DNA of 64,000 nt from an uncultured Prevotella sp. (GTDB taxonomy: Bacteria > Bacteroidota > Bacteroidia > Bacteroidales > Bacteroidaceae). The stretch covers positions 23,202 through 87,201 of the forward strand of contig CAMNII010000002.1 of assembly GCA_946540435.1 (NCBI GenBank). The letters run 5' to 3'. Numbering within the stretch: position 1 is the stretch's first letter; the number at the start of each line of letters is the position of its first letter. Both the position numbers and the translations under genes were made by a program. The notes under the pieces are model-generated. The model was not told where the DNA came from, ran no database searches, and saw nothing but the letters and a program-made list of their open reading frames with translations. Positions 8,396-19,111 of the stretch are shown piece by piece.

Positions 8396-10033
8396 ATGGC
8401 AGAAACAAACAACAAAAACCGTTTCACACCGCTGATCATGGCTGCATGCACCGTCGTCGGCATCATCATCGGAACATTCTATACCAGCCATTTCTCAGGA
8501 AATCGGCTGAACATCATCAACTCAGGAAGCAACCGGCTGGGAAACCTCCTCCACCTCATCGACGACCAATACGTCGACCCCATCAACATCGACTCACTCG
8601 TCGACGCCGTCATCCCGCAGATACTCACAGGACTCGACCCACACTCCGTCTATATCAGCGCCGAAGAGATGGAAGTCACCAACGACGACCTGAAAGGGTC
8701 GTTCTCTGGAATAGGTATTGAGTTCACCATCCGTCAGGACACCATACACGTGCAGAACGTCATTGCAGGAGGACCGGCAGAACGGGCAGGACTGCTGGCC
8801 GGCGACAAGATTGTCACCGTCGACGGCAATGCCTTCACCGGCGACACCATCGACAATGCCACCGCCATGCGCCGCCTGAAGGGACCGGAAGGCTCAAAAG
8901 TCACCGTCAGCGTGGTACGCTTCGGCCACGAAGGCACCACCGACTACACCATCACGCGCGGCGAGATACCGCTAAAGAGCATCACGGCCGCATACATGAT
9001 TAACGACAACACCGGATATATACGCATCAAGAACTTCGGAGAAACAACATACCTGGAACTCATCAACGCACTTGCCGACCTGACCCTGCACGAAATGAAA
9101 GAACTGATCATCGACATGCGAGGCAACACAGGAGGACTACTCCACCGCGCCGTGCAAATCATCAACGAGTTCCTGCCCCGCAACCAGCTCATCGTCTACA
9201 CCGAAGGACGACGCTCACCAAGACAGGAGTTCAGAAGCGACGGACACGGACACTATGCCGACATACCACTCATCGTACTCATCGACGAGCAGTCCGCATC
9301 GGCAACGGAAATCTTTGCCGGCGCCATCCAAGACAACGACAGAGGAACCATCATCGGACGACGCTCCTTCGGAAAAGGACTCGTGCAGCAACAAATAGAG
9401 TTCTCCGACCACAGCATCATCCGACTCACCGTCGCACGATACTACACCCCCTCCGGACGGTGCATACAAAAGCCCTACACAGCAGGAACAGACAGCGACT
9501 ATGAGCTCGACTTGATGAACCGCTACGAACATGGAGAATTCTTCAACCAGGACAGCATCAAGCACGACGGACCCGAATTCTTCACACGCAGCGGAAGGAC
9601 AGTCTACGGAGGAGGAGGCATCACCCCCGACATCTTCGTCGCCGAAGACACCACCGACTACACATCCTACTACCAGCAGGCTGCCATGAGCGGACTCATC
9701 CTGCAGTTCGCCTACACCTACACCGATGACAACCGGCCCAAGCTACAGACGATAACCGACTACCGGGAACTCGAAGACTACCTGCTCAAGCAAAACATCG
9801 TCGAGAAATTCGTCAACTATGCCGACAGCCACGGACTCAAGCGGCGCAACATCATGATACAACGCTCAAGGAAACTGCTCGAGCGATATGTCGTCAGCAG
9901 AATCATCTACAACATGCTCAACGAAGAAGCATGGACACAATACGTCAATGGCGACGACCCCGTCATACGAAAGGCACTGGACGTTATCGGCAAAGGAGAG
10001 GCTTTCCCCAAGAAACCATCGGACAATGAATAG
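8396..10033 (+). CDS. S41 C-terminal processing peptidase (CtpA/Prc family)
   Basis: A 545-residue protein. An N-terminal membrane segment (FTPLIMAACTVVGIIIGTF) anchors it, so it should work in the periplasm. A PDZ domain follows (about 85-170; GGPAERAGLLAGDKIVTVDG), then the S41 protease core with the nucleophile in EQSASATEIFAGAI and the general-base Lys in RRSFGKGLVQQQ. It trims or degrades proteins from their C-termini. The open frame extends upstream to 8255 inside the deaminase gene, but the ATG at 8396 gives the expected N-terminus. The stop overlaps the next gene's start by 8 bases, indicating translational coupling. Confidence 0.92.
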   Translation: MAETNNKNRFTPLIMAACTVVGIIIGTFYTSHFSGNRLNIINSGSNRLGNLLHLIDDQYVDPINIDSLVDAVIPQILTGLDPHSVYISAEEMEVTNDDLKGSFSGIGIEFTIRQDTIHVQNVIAGGPAERAGLLAGDKIVTVDGNAFTGDTIDNATAMRRLKGPEGSKVTVSVVRFGHEGTTDYTITRGEIPLKSITAAYMINDNTGYIRIKNFGETTYLELINALADLTLHEMKELIIDMRGNTGGLLHRAVQIINEFLPRNQLIVYTEGRRSPRQEFRSDGHGHYADIPLIVLIDEQSASATEIFAGAIQDNDRGTIIGRRSFGKGLVQQQIEFSDHSIIRLTVARYYTPSGRCIQKPYTAGTDSDYELDLMNRYEHGEFFNQDSIKHDGPEFFTRSGRTVYGGGGITPDIFVAEDTTDYTSYYQQAAMSGLILQFAYTYTDDNRPKLQTITDYRELEDYLLKQNIVEKFVNYADSHGLKRRNIMIQRSRKLLERYVVSRIIYNMLNEEAWTQYVNGDDPVIRKALDVIGKGEAFPKKPSDNE

Positions 10034-10589
10034 CAAACAGGAGTTGCGAAGAACTATCAAGCAACAAAAGCAACGCTACACACAAGAGGAACTGCGCAAG
10101 CAGTCGGAACCTATCATCAGCCGGCTGCTTGCCCATCCCGCCATCCGACAAGCGTCAACCATCCTGTTCTACCACTCCCTGCCCGACGAAGTATATACCC
10201 ACGACGCCATCACCCGACTCGTCAACGACGGCAAGCAAATCCTGCTGCCAAAAGTCATCGGCGAGAGAATGACACTGCTACCCTACTCCGCACACCTGCA
10301 ACAGGGTGCTTTCGGCATCTACGAACCGGAAGACAACCGCGAAGAGGACAATCCGGGAACAAAGCCAAGACTCTTCCAGACGGCAGTCATCCCCGGCGTA
10401 GCCTTCGACAGCCAAGGCCATCGCCTGGGACGAGGCAAAGGCTACTACGACCGCTACTTCAACGAAAACATATTCACCACCGACAACCTTCCACGACCTT
10501 ACCTCATCGGCCTTTGCTTCCCGTTCCAACTACTCGAAGCCATACCCGCCGAACCCCACGACCTCATCGTCGATGAAGTCATCTGCTGA
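10026..10589 (+). CDS. 5-formyltetrahydrofolate cyclo-ligase
   Basis: A 187-residue protein of the FAU1/YgfA family, which converts 5-formyl-THF to 5,10-methenyl-THF with ATP. Visible motifs are the N-terminal KQELRRTIKQQKQ, the substrate strand LFYHSLPDEVYTHD, and the ATP loop GRGKGYYDRYF followed by LIGLCFPFQ. The start ATG at 10026 overlaps the last 8 bases of the protease gene in another frame. The link with folC at 15.6 kb is only functional (folate), not an operon. Confidence 0.92.
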   Translation: MNSKQELRRTIKQQKQRYTQEELRKQSEPIISRLLAHPAIRQASTILFYHSLPDEVYTHDAITRLVNDGKQILLPKVIGERMTLLPYSAHLQQGAFGIYEPEDNREEDNPGTKPRLFQTAVIPGVAFDSQGHRLGRGKGYYDRYFNENIFTTDNLPRPYLIGLCFPFQLLEAIPAEPHDLIVDEVIC

Positions 10590-12547
<1,958 letters not shown>

Positions 12548-12601
12548 TATCCACAGTAGCAGGCCTTCCCACCTGCACACTACTCATATTATAAAACTAC
12601 T

Positions 12602-13225
12602 ATGGAAGAAAAAGACATTAAAAAGGAAAAAGAAATCCTCAACGAAGAGGAAACAACAGATAACCGGGAAACGCAGGAAACGGAAGATACGCCTACACCA
12701 GACGAGCCGAAGGATGCTGAGGATGAAGTGAATGCTGAGAATGCTGAGAATGCTGAAGAGGCCAAAGAGCCGGAAGCACCCGCAGAGCCCTCCCTCGAAG
12801 AAGAGAACGCCAAACTGCGCGACCAGCTGCTCCGCACCATCGCTGAATTCGACAACTACAAGAAACGCACCCTCAAAGAAAAGACGGAACTCATCCTCAA
12901 CGGGGGCGAAAAGACCATTACAGCCATCCTTCCCGTGCTCGACGACTTTGAACGGGCACTGGCCGACACCCACACCGACGACGCTCAAGCCGTCAAAGAA
13001 GGGATGGACCTCATCTTCAAAAAGTTCATCAAAACGCTTGAAAGCCTCGGCGTGAAGAAAATCGACACCGACGGACAAGACTTTGACGTCGACTTCCACG
13101 AAGCCATCGCCATGGTACCCGGGATGGGCGACGACAAGAAAGGAAAAGTCATCGACTGTGTGCAGACCGGCTACATGCTCAACGACAAAGTCATCAGACA
13201 TGCCAAAGTGGCAGTAGGACAATAA
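12602..13225 (+). CDS. grpE: GrpE nucleotide exchange factor
   Basis: A 207-residue DnaK co-chaperone that speeds ADP release. The first 65 residues are a very acidic, low-complexity tail with a short duplication (NAENAEEA). The coiled coil follows (about 65-110, with DQLLRTIAEFDNYKKRTLKE), then the beta-wing domain with the family motifs VLDDFERAL, GMDLIFKKF and VDFHEAIAMVPG. dnaJ starts 14 bases after its stop. dnaK is not in the window. Confidence 0.95.
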   Translation: MEEKDIKKEKEILNEEETTDNRETQETEDTPTPDEPKDAEDEVNAENAENAEEAKEPEAPAEPSLEEENAKLRDQLLRTIAEFDNYKKRTLKEKTELILNGGEKTITAILPVLDDFERALADTHTDDAQAVKEGMDLIFKKFIKTLESLGVKKIDTDGQDFDVDFHEAIAMVPGMGDDKKGKVIDCVQTGYMLNDKVIRHAKVAVGQ

Positions 13226-13239
13226 ATAATTGAACAACT

Positions 13240-14409
13240 ATGGCACAGAAACGTGATTACTATGAAGTTCTTGGCGTTGACAAGAAAGCCACTGAGGATG
13301 AAATCAAGAAAGCCTATCGGAAGATAGCCATCAAATACCACCCCGACCGTAACCCCGGCAACAAAGAGGCCGAGGAGAAATTCAAAGAGGCTGCCGAAGC
13401 CTATGATGTCCTGCACGACCCACAGAAACGGCAGCAATACGACCAGTTCGGATTCGATGCACCAGGCGGTTTCGGAGGTTTCTCAAGCGGAGGATTCTCC
13501 ATGGACGACATCTTCTCGCAGTTCGGCAGCGTCTTCAGCGACTTCTTCGGAGGCGGAGGAGGATTCTCTGGATTCTCTTCGGGCTTCGGAGGCGGCAACG
13601 CACAAAGGCAATACCGAGGCAGCGACCTGCGGTTGAAAGTACGCCTCACCCTGCAGGAGGTAGCCACCGGCGTGACGAAGAAGTTTAAAGTAAAGAAAGA
13701 TGTGCAGTGCCCGCACTGCCACGGAACAGGCGCTGAAGGCAACAGTTCCTCAGAAACCTGCCCCACCTGCCAGGGACGAGGCGTCGTCGTCAAGACCGTG
13801 CGTACGATGCTCGGAATGATGCAGACACAGCAAGAGTGCCCCACCTGCCACGGAGAAGGAAAGGTCATCAAAAACAAATGCCACCACTGCAACGGAACGG
13901 GAGTCGTCAAGGGCGAGGAAGTCGTCGAGATAAACATCCCGGCAGGTGTTGCCGACGGAATGGTCGTCAATGTCCCCGGCAAAGGAAATGCCGGCGCCCA
14001 TAACGGCGTCAATGGCAACATACAGGTATTCATAGAAGAAGAACCCAACAACACCTTCATCCGCGACCATCAGGACGTCATCTACAATCTGCTGCTCGAC
14101 TTCCCGACGGCAGCACTCGGCGGACAGGTAGAAATACCGACCATCGACGGCGGACGTGTACGTGTAAAGATAGAGCCTGGCACCCAACCCGGCAAGACTC
14201 TCCGGCTCAGGGGAAAAGGTCTGCCAGCCGTCCAGGGCTACGGACAGGGATGGGGCGACCTCGTCGTCAATGTCAGCGTGTATGTTCCAAAAGAACTATC
14301 ACGCGACGAGAAAGAAGTCCTCGAACGCTTCCGCAACAGCGACAATTTCCAAGGTGACGCCTCTACCAAACGCTCTATCTTCGAAAAGTTCAGAAACTAC
14401 TTCTCATAA
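13240..14409 (+). CDS. dnaJ: DnaJ (Hsp40) chaperone
   Basis: A 389-residue type I DnaJ: J domain with the HPD tripeptide in KYHPDRNPG (about residue 34), a Gly/Phe-rich stretch (about 72-120), and four zinc motifs [24 protein letters not shown] and CHHCNGTG. The substrate-binding barrels follow to the end. It feeds clients to DnaK and stimulates its ATPase. It is co-transcribed with grpE, and the GH76 gene begins only 8 bases after its stop. Confidence 0.97.
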   Translation: MAQKRDYYEVLGVDKKATEDEIKKAYRKIAIKYHPDRNPGNKEAEEKFKEAAEAYDVLHDPQKRQQYDQFGFDAPGGFGGFSSGGFSMDDIFSQFGSVFSDFFGGGGGFSGFSSGFGGGNAQRQYRGSDLRLKVRLTLQEVATGVTKKFKVKKDVQCPHCHGTGAEGNSSSETCPTCQGRGVVVKTVRTMLGMMQTQQECPTCHGEGKVIKNKCHHCNGTGVVKGEEVVEINIPAGVADGMVVNVPGKGNAGAHNGVNGNIQVFIEEEPNNTFIRDHQDVIYNLLLDFPTAALGGQVEIPTIDGGRVRVKIEPGTQPGKTLRLRGKGLPAVQGYGQGWGDLVVNVSVYVPKELSRDEKEVLERFRNSDNFQGDASTKRSIFEKFRNYFS

Positions 14410-14417
14410 AAAACACG

Positions 14418-15635
14418 ATGAGAGTACTGACATCCATCATCCTCATGACATGCTCCTTTGGTCATCTCTGTGCACAGACAGAGATGGGCAAAGGAGTTTT
14501 TTCGTACGACCATATCCGACAGACATTCCTGACTGCCACCGAGGCCCTCATCAATCATTATTGGGCTGCCAGTTTCCAAGGGTGCGACAGCTGCTACTAT
14601 TTCAATGCCGCCGGCGACGAAGCCAACAAAAAGAACGAATGGTGGTGGCAGGCTCATGCCATGGACGTCATCGTCGATGCCTACAGGCTCTCCGGCAAGC
14701 AATACTATAAGAACTTCTATGAGAAATGGTTCGACGGCATCGTCAGATACAACTACGAGAAGTGGACTGACGACCCGTGGCGAAACCAGTCGGTCGACGA
14801 CATGGAATGGATAGCGCTGACTCTCATCCACATGTACGAGACATCAGGAGAAAAGAAATACCTCCTGCAAGCCCGACGTCTCTACGACAGGTATATCATC
14901 ACCACCTGGGGTCCCGCCGACGAAGCGCCATGGCACGGAGGCATCTCATGGTCTACTGACCCGAAGATACACAAGACCAAGAACGCCTGCTCCAACGGAC
15001 CGGCAGGCATCATCGCCTCCCTGCTGGCACGGCATGCCAAAGAACTGACTGACCGGCAGTCAAGGAAACTGCAAAGGAAATATCAGGACGACCTGACACG
15101 CATCTACCAGTGGGAGCGCAAGTACCTCTATAACGACACCACCGGAGCCGTGTACGACCATATCCGCCGCAACCGCACAGCACATCGTGTATGGAGCTAC
15201 AACACAGCGACGTTTATGGCCATGGGAACAGAGCTGTACCGGCTGACCCACCGACAACAATACATCAACGACGCCATCAAGGCTGCCGACTACACCATCC
15301 TAAGGCTGAGCGACCCAAACACAGGACTCATGAACAACGTCAGCCGGTTGGAGAACGGAGGAGACATGGGACTCTTCCACGGAATCTTCTTCCGCTACTT
15401 GTCGCAACTCATCAACAGCAATGCCCTTCCCGCCGACAAGAAAGAAGACTATTCCCGATTCATCGCCGCAAACTGCAACACAGCTATCAGGTGTCTGCAA
15501 CCCGGCGTTGACATCTTCTCGAAAAACTGGATGACGGAACGCATCTCGACAGCCGAAAACGCCCCGCTAACCCCGCACGTTACCGGATGCACACTGTTAT
15601 ATGCAACTCTAAGCATCATGAACGTTAATCCATAA
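14418..15635 (+). CDS. GH76 family glycoside hydrolase (alpha-1,6-mannanase type), secreted
   Basis: A 405-residue protein with a signal peptide (MRVLTSIILMTCSFGHLCAQ). GH76 enzymes cut alpha-1,6-mannan backbones, as in fungal mannan. The paired catalytic Asp motif is visible in NQSVDDMEWIALTLIHMYE, and GGISWSTDP and KNACSNGPAGIIASLLAR are further family blocks. It starts 8 bases after dnaJ and ends 13 bases before folC, so it sits inside a housekeeping operon rather than in a SusCD-type polysaccharide locus. No carbohydrate-binding or TonB-linked genes are next to it. Substrate is inferred from family only. Confidence 0.82.
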   Translation: MRVLTSIILMTCSFGHLCAQTEMGKGVFSYDHIRQTFLTATEALINHYWAASFQGCDSCYYFNAAGDEANKKNEWWWQAHAMDVIVDAYRLSGKQYYKNFYEKWFDGIVRYNYEKWTDDPWRNQSVDDMEWIALTLIHMYETSGEKKYLLQARRLYDRYIITTWGPADEAPWHGGISWSTDPKIHKTKNACSNGPAGIIASLLARHAKELTDRQSRKLQRKYQDDLTRIYQWERKYLYNDTTGAVYDHIRRNRTAHRVWSYNTATFMAMGTELYRLTHRQQYINDAIKAADYTILRLSDPNTGLMNNVSRLENGGDMGLFHGIFFRYLSQLINSNALPADKKEDYSRFIAANCNTAIRCLQPGVDIFSKNWMTERISTAENAPLTPHVTGCTLLYATLSIMNVNP

Positions 15636-15648
15636 CAAGACAACAGCC

Positions 15649-16917
15649 ATGAACTACGAAGAAACACTGCAATATCTCTACCATGCCACACCGGCATTTG
15701 AACAGGTAGGGGCAGCGGCCTATAAGCCCGGACTTCAGACCACCATAGCCCTTGACGACCATTACGGACGCCCACACCAAAGCTACAAGACCATACATGT
15801 AGCAGGAACCAACGGAAAAGGATCCACCTCACACACCCTCGCCGCCATCCTTCAGGACGCTGGCTACAAGGTAGGACTCTACACCTCACCGCACCTTGTT
15901 GATTTCCGCGAACGGATAAGAGTCAACGGACAGAGTATCAGCAAAGAACGTGTGGTCAGCTTCGTGGAAGACTACTTAGCATGGAACACCAGATTGTCAC
16001 CATCATTCTTCGAACTGACCACCGCCCTGGCACTACTTTATTTCAAGGAGCAAAAGGTTGACATCGCCGTCATCGAAGTAGGACTGGGCGGCAGACTCGA
16101 CTCCACGAACATCATCAACCCCATACTCTCCGTCATCACCAACATATCGTTCGACCATACCCAGTTCCTGGGAAACACCCTTGCCGAGATAGCCACAGAG
16201 AAGGCGGGCATCATCAAGCCCCGCACACCCGTCGTCATCGGAGAGACAACGCCCGAGACCCGACTGGTTTTCGTTCAGAAAGCAAAAGAAATGGATGCTC
16301 CCATCACCTTTGCCGAAGAAGCTATCCCCATCCTTCCCGAACGTTACTCAGAAGCATTCGAGCTGAAGGGCAGCTATCAGGAAAAGAACCTGCGTACCAT
16401 CCTCACCGCGGTAAAGAACTTGGTTGAGCAGAGTATCCTACCCCTCCACGATGCCCCAGACTGTCATGAGAAGAATGCCGGCATCGTCTCCTCACTTAGC
16501 CACATTTGCGCGCTTACAGGACTCCGGGGGCGCTGGGAAAAGCTAAACGACAAACCGCTCGTCATCTGCGATACGGGCCACAACCTTGCAGGATGGCAAT
16601 ATCTCGCCCCACAGATTGCCGCACAACCCTGCCAGGCCCTACGCATCGTATTTGGAATGGTCGACGACAAAGACATCGACGGCGTCATGAAGCTACTCCC
16701 CCGCCACGCACATTATTATTTCACGCAAGCCTCCACCCACCGGGCCATTCCTGCTCAGCGCGTCTGCGAGAAAGCTGCCGGATTCGGCCTTGAGGGAGAA
16801 TACTACCCTACCGTCGGCGATGCCTACCGCGCTGCACTGGCAGACGCCGCACCCGATGACTTCATCTTCGTCGGGGGGTCCAGCTATGTCGTGGCCGACT
16901 TGCTCACTGAGGCCTGA
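15649..16917 (+). CDS. folC: Folylpolyglutamate synthase / dihydrofolate synthase
   Basis: A 422-residue Mur-ligase-type enzyme that adds glutamate to dihydropteroate or folates. The ATP loop is GTNGKGSTSHTLAAIL (about residue 48), the folate-binding segment YTSPHLVDFRERIRVNG, and the metal/Glu-binding HTQFLGNTLAEIATEKAGI. The C-terminal domain has CDTGHNLAGWQYL. Length is normal. It is the last gene of the grpE-dnaJ-GH76-folC run. Confidence 0.95.
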   Translation: MNYEETLQYLYHATPAFEQVGAAAYKPGLQTTIALDDHYGRPHQSYKTIHVAGTNGKGSTSHTLAAILQDAGYKVGLYTSPHLVDFRERIRVNGQSISKERVVSFVEDYLAWNTRLSPSFFELTTALALLYFKEQKVDIAVIEVGLGGRLDSTNIINPILSVITNISFDHTQFLGNTLAEIATEKAGIIKPRTPVVIGETTPETRLVFVQKAKEMDAPITFAEEAIPILPERYSEAFELKGSYQEKNLRTILTAVKNLVEQSILPLHDAPDCHEKNAGIVSSLSHICALTGLRGRWEKLNDKPLVICDTGHNLAGWQYLAPQIAAQPCQALRIVFGMVDDKDIDGVMKLLPRHAHYYFTQASTHRAIPAQRVCEKAAGFGLEGEYYPTVGDAYRAALADAAPDDFIFVGGSSYVVADLLTEA

Positions 16918-16953
16918 AGCTTTCAGAATTTTTTCCGCAAGCCTTGCGAAGGA

Positions 16954-16984
16954 TTGGAGTTTCCGAGTTTTCTCTGTACCTTTG
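16954..16984 (+). promoter_or_regulatory. Promoter of ftsZ
   Basis: TTGG at 16954-16957, 19 bases, then TACCTTTG at 16977-16984. Both spacing and sequence fit the Bacteroidota promoter. It overlaps the upstream end of the longest open frame (16944), so the ATG at 17019 is the start. Confidence 0.75.
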
Positions 16985-17018
16985 CAGCCGAAACAAGATA
17001 ATATTCACAGAAAAGGAT

Positions 17019-18404
17019 ATGACAAGAGAACATAGCAATAAGGATGTTGACATCGACGACATGGTGGATTTCGGCGAGATAGAAGACAGGTCGCAGGACA
17101 TCATCAAGGTCATCGGTGTCGGAGGCGGCGGATGCAATGCCGTCAGAAACATGTATGCCGAAGGCATTGAGGGCGTCACCTATGCCATCTGCAACACCGA
17201 TAGCGCCTCATTGTCGAAGTCAAAGGTTCCGGTGAAGATCCAGCTTGGCACGGCAGGCCTCGGTGCCGGTGCCAATCCGGAAATCGGCCGTCGGGAAGCC
17301 CAGGAGAACATTGAAGACATAGAGCGGCTCATCGACAGCCGTACCAAGATGGTCTTCGTCACGGCAGGCATGGGCGGCGGAACCGGTACCGGTGCTGCCC
17401 CCGTAGTTGCCAAGGTGGCGAAAGAGAAAGGAGCCCTGACCATTGGCGTCGTCACCATCCCCTTCTACTTCGAGCAAAAGCGGAAAATCATCAAGGCGCT
17501 GAAGGGTGTGGAAGAATTGCGGCAATATGTCGACGCCATGCTCATCGTGAACAACGAACGCCTCTGCGACATCTACTCCGACACCCAGATTACCCTTAAA
17601 GATGCCTTCAAGCGCGCTGACGACGTGCTGAAGGATGCCGTGAAAGGCATCTCCGAACTCATCACCGTCAGTTCAGAAGGCGATATAAACCTTGACTTCC
17701 GCGATGTGGAGACGACCCTGCGCAACGGCGGCGGTGCGATCATGGCCATTGGCCGCGCCAGCGGAGAGAGACGTGTGGAACGGGCTATCATCGATGCTCT
17801 CGACTCCCCCTTGCTCTATGGCAACGACATCGGAAAGGCCAAGCGTATCCTGTTTAACATCTACGCAAGCGATGAAGCGCCATTCTTCATTCCTGAGCTG
17901 TCAGAGATTTCGGAATTCTTCGAACAGCTTAATCCGGAGATTGACGTCATCTGGGGTACTACTACCGACAACACCCTTGGTCAGGACGCCAAGGTCATTA
18001 TCCTTGCCGCCGACCTGGAAGACGAACTGCGCGGAAACGCTCCTCAACCTCATGCCAACGACGACAGTTATTACGAAAGTCTCATTCCGCTGCTCTACAA
18101 ACCCACCAAGCCGCAAAAGCCCCAGAAGCCACAGCATGGTAAGAACACCGAAGAGGACGAGATATATGCAGAAGCTGACATGACCAATGCAGAAGCAGAA
18201 GCTGGCATGACCAATGCAGAAACAGAAGAAGGCATGACCAATGCAAAAGCAGAAGAAGGCATGACTTACACGGAGGACGATAGCCATACTGACAGAAGCG
18301 ACATCCAGTCTGAAGACAATTCCCGGAAACCCATGCCCATGGTGGAACGGTGGAAGCGGTGGCTGCAAAAGCGTATCGACGAAATCATCGAAGTAGAGGA
18401 ATAA
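17019..18404 (+). CDS. ftsZ: FtsZ tubulin-family GTPase with repeat-containing tail (possible paralogue)
   Basis: A 461-residue FtsZ. The GTPase core is complete: GVGGGGCNAVRNM, the tubulin signature GGGTGTG (about 118-124), and the synergy loop NLDFRDVETTL with its catalytic Asp residues. FtsZ polymerises at midcell to build the division ring. Two oddities appear. It is not in a murein/division cluster and has no FtsA beside it. After the core (about residue 330) the tail holds a 9-residue repeat (GMTNAEAEA type, three full copies and a part) and ends in a basic amphipathic helix, ERWKRWLQKRIDEIIEVEE, rather than the usual FtsA/ZipA-binding peptide. The core also differs from my memory of the canonical Bacteroides FtsZ. 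It may be a second FtsZ, but this is an inference. Confidence 0.9.
   Translation: MTREHSNKDVDIDDMVDFGEIEDRSQDIIKVIGVGGGGCNAVRNMYAEGIEGVTYAICNTDSASLSKSKVPVKIQLGTAGLGAGANPEIGRREAQENIEDIERLIDSRTKMVFVTAGMGGGTGTGAAPVVAKVAKEKGALTIGVVTIPFYFEQKRKIIKALKGVEELRQYVDAMLIVNNERLCDIYSDTQITLKDAFKRADDVLKDAVKGISELITVSSEGDINLDFRDVETTLRNGGGAIMAIGRASGERRVERAIIDALDSPLLYGNDIGKAKRILFNIYASDEAPFFIPELSEISEFFEQLNPEIDVIWGTTTDNTLGQDAKVIILAADLEDELRGNAPQPHANDDSYYESLIPLLYKPTKPQKPQKPQHGKNTEEDEIYAEADMTNAEAEAGMTNAETEEGMTNAKAEEGMTYTEDDSHTDRSDIQSEDNSRKPMPMVERWKRWLQKRIDEIIEVEE
18177..18284 (+). repeat. 27-bp in-frame repeat in the ftsZ tail
   Basis: Units at 18177, 18204 and 18231 are 27 bp each and nearly identical (core ATGACCAATGCAGAA). 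A fourth, diverged unit begins at 18258. They encode 9-residue acidic blocks and are probably variable in copy number between strains. Confidence 0.85.
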
Positions 18405-18407
18405 GCC

Positions 18408-18968
18408 ATGGACCCCAATATCGAAGAGACCCTGCGAAAGCAGATCAATGCCTTGTGGGCCGAAGGACGCACCGACGTGCTGCTGCGGGCTATTGGCGTT
18501 CCCCTGCTTGAGGAGCTGAGGATTGAGGCGGCGCGCGGTCAGCTCAGTCCTCTGCTCATCACGAAGGACTATCGCATCATCCTCTCCAAGACAAACCGGG
18601 AGGTAGAGCTTCAGCCTGTCCACAAGGCCGTCTACCTACTCTTCCTCAACCACCCCGAAGGCATTGAGTTCAAGCGGCTATCCGAACACCGCGACGAACT
18701 CCGCGACATCTACATGGCCATCACCCGCTATATGGATAAGGAAAAGGTGGAAGAGAGCATCAACCACCTCGTTAACCCGCTCGACAACGCCATCAACGAG
18801 AAGTGCTCACGTATCAAATATGCGTTCCTGCGCCTTATGGACGAATATAGCGCAAGCTATTACATCATCAGCAACCATGTGCTCCGCCATCGCAACAATT
18901 CCAGCCGCATGTGGTACGAACGCCTGAAAAACATATCCCTGCCACGCGAACTCGTCGTCTACGAATAA
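18408..18968 (+). CDS. Conserved hypothetical protein coupled to ftsZ
   Basis: 186 residues, starting 4 bases after the ftsZ stop, so almost surely translated with it. I do not know a function. The N-terminal 60 residues are mixed helix (EETLRKQINALWAEGRTD). The C-terminal half has a strongly patterned block, LQPVHKAVYLLFLNHPEGI, then NPLDNAINEKCSRIKYAFL, ending LPRELVVYE. I remember similar C-terminal blocks in other Bacteroidota hypothetical proteins, where they look like a winged-helix or small helical domain. No signal peptide or membrane segment. The tight coupling suggests a role with this FtsZ. Confidence 0.8.
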   Translation: MDPNIEETLRKQINALWAEGRTDVLLRAIGVPLLEELRIEAARGQLSPLLITKDYRIILSKTNREVELQPVHKAVYLLFLNHPEGIEFKRLSEHRDELRDIYMAITRYMDKEKVEESINHLVNPLDNAINEKCSRIKYAFLRLMDEYSASYYIISNHVLRHRNNSSRMWYERLKNISLPRELVVYE

Positions 18969-19071
18969 TAATCTGCGGAGAAAAGACTCCATGCCTTTCT
19001 TTTAATTTTCTTTAACACCAGCATGAAGGCACTTTTCGCAAAGATTATTTGCTAACTTCATTTTTTTTTGT

Positions 19072-19079
19072 TTACTTTG
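19072..19079 (+). promoter_or_regulatory. Near-consensus -7 box for the galactose genes
   Basis: TTACTTTG differs by one base from TAnnTTTG and lies 32 bases before the galM start. It follows a 9-T run. Confidence 0.45.
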
Positions 19080-19111
19080 CAGTGCATTGTATAACTTTAA
19101 ACCAGTAAGCG

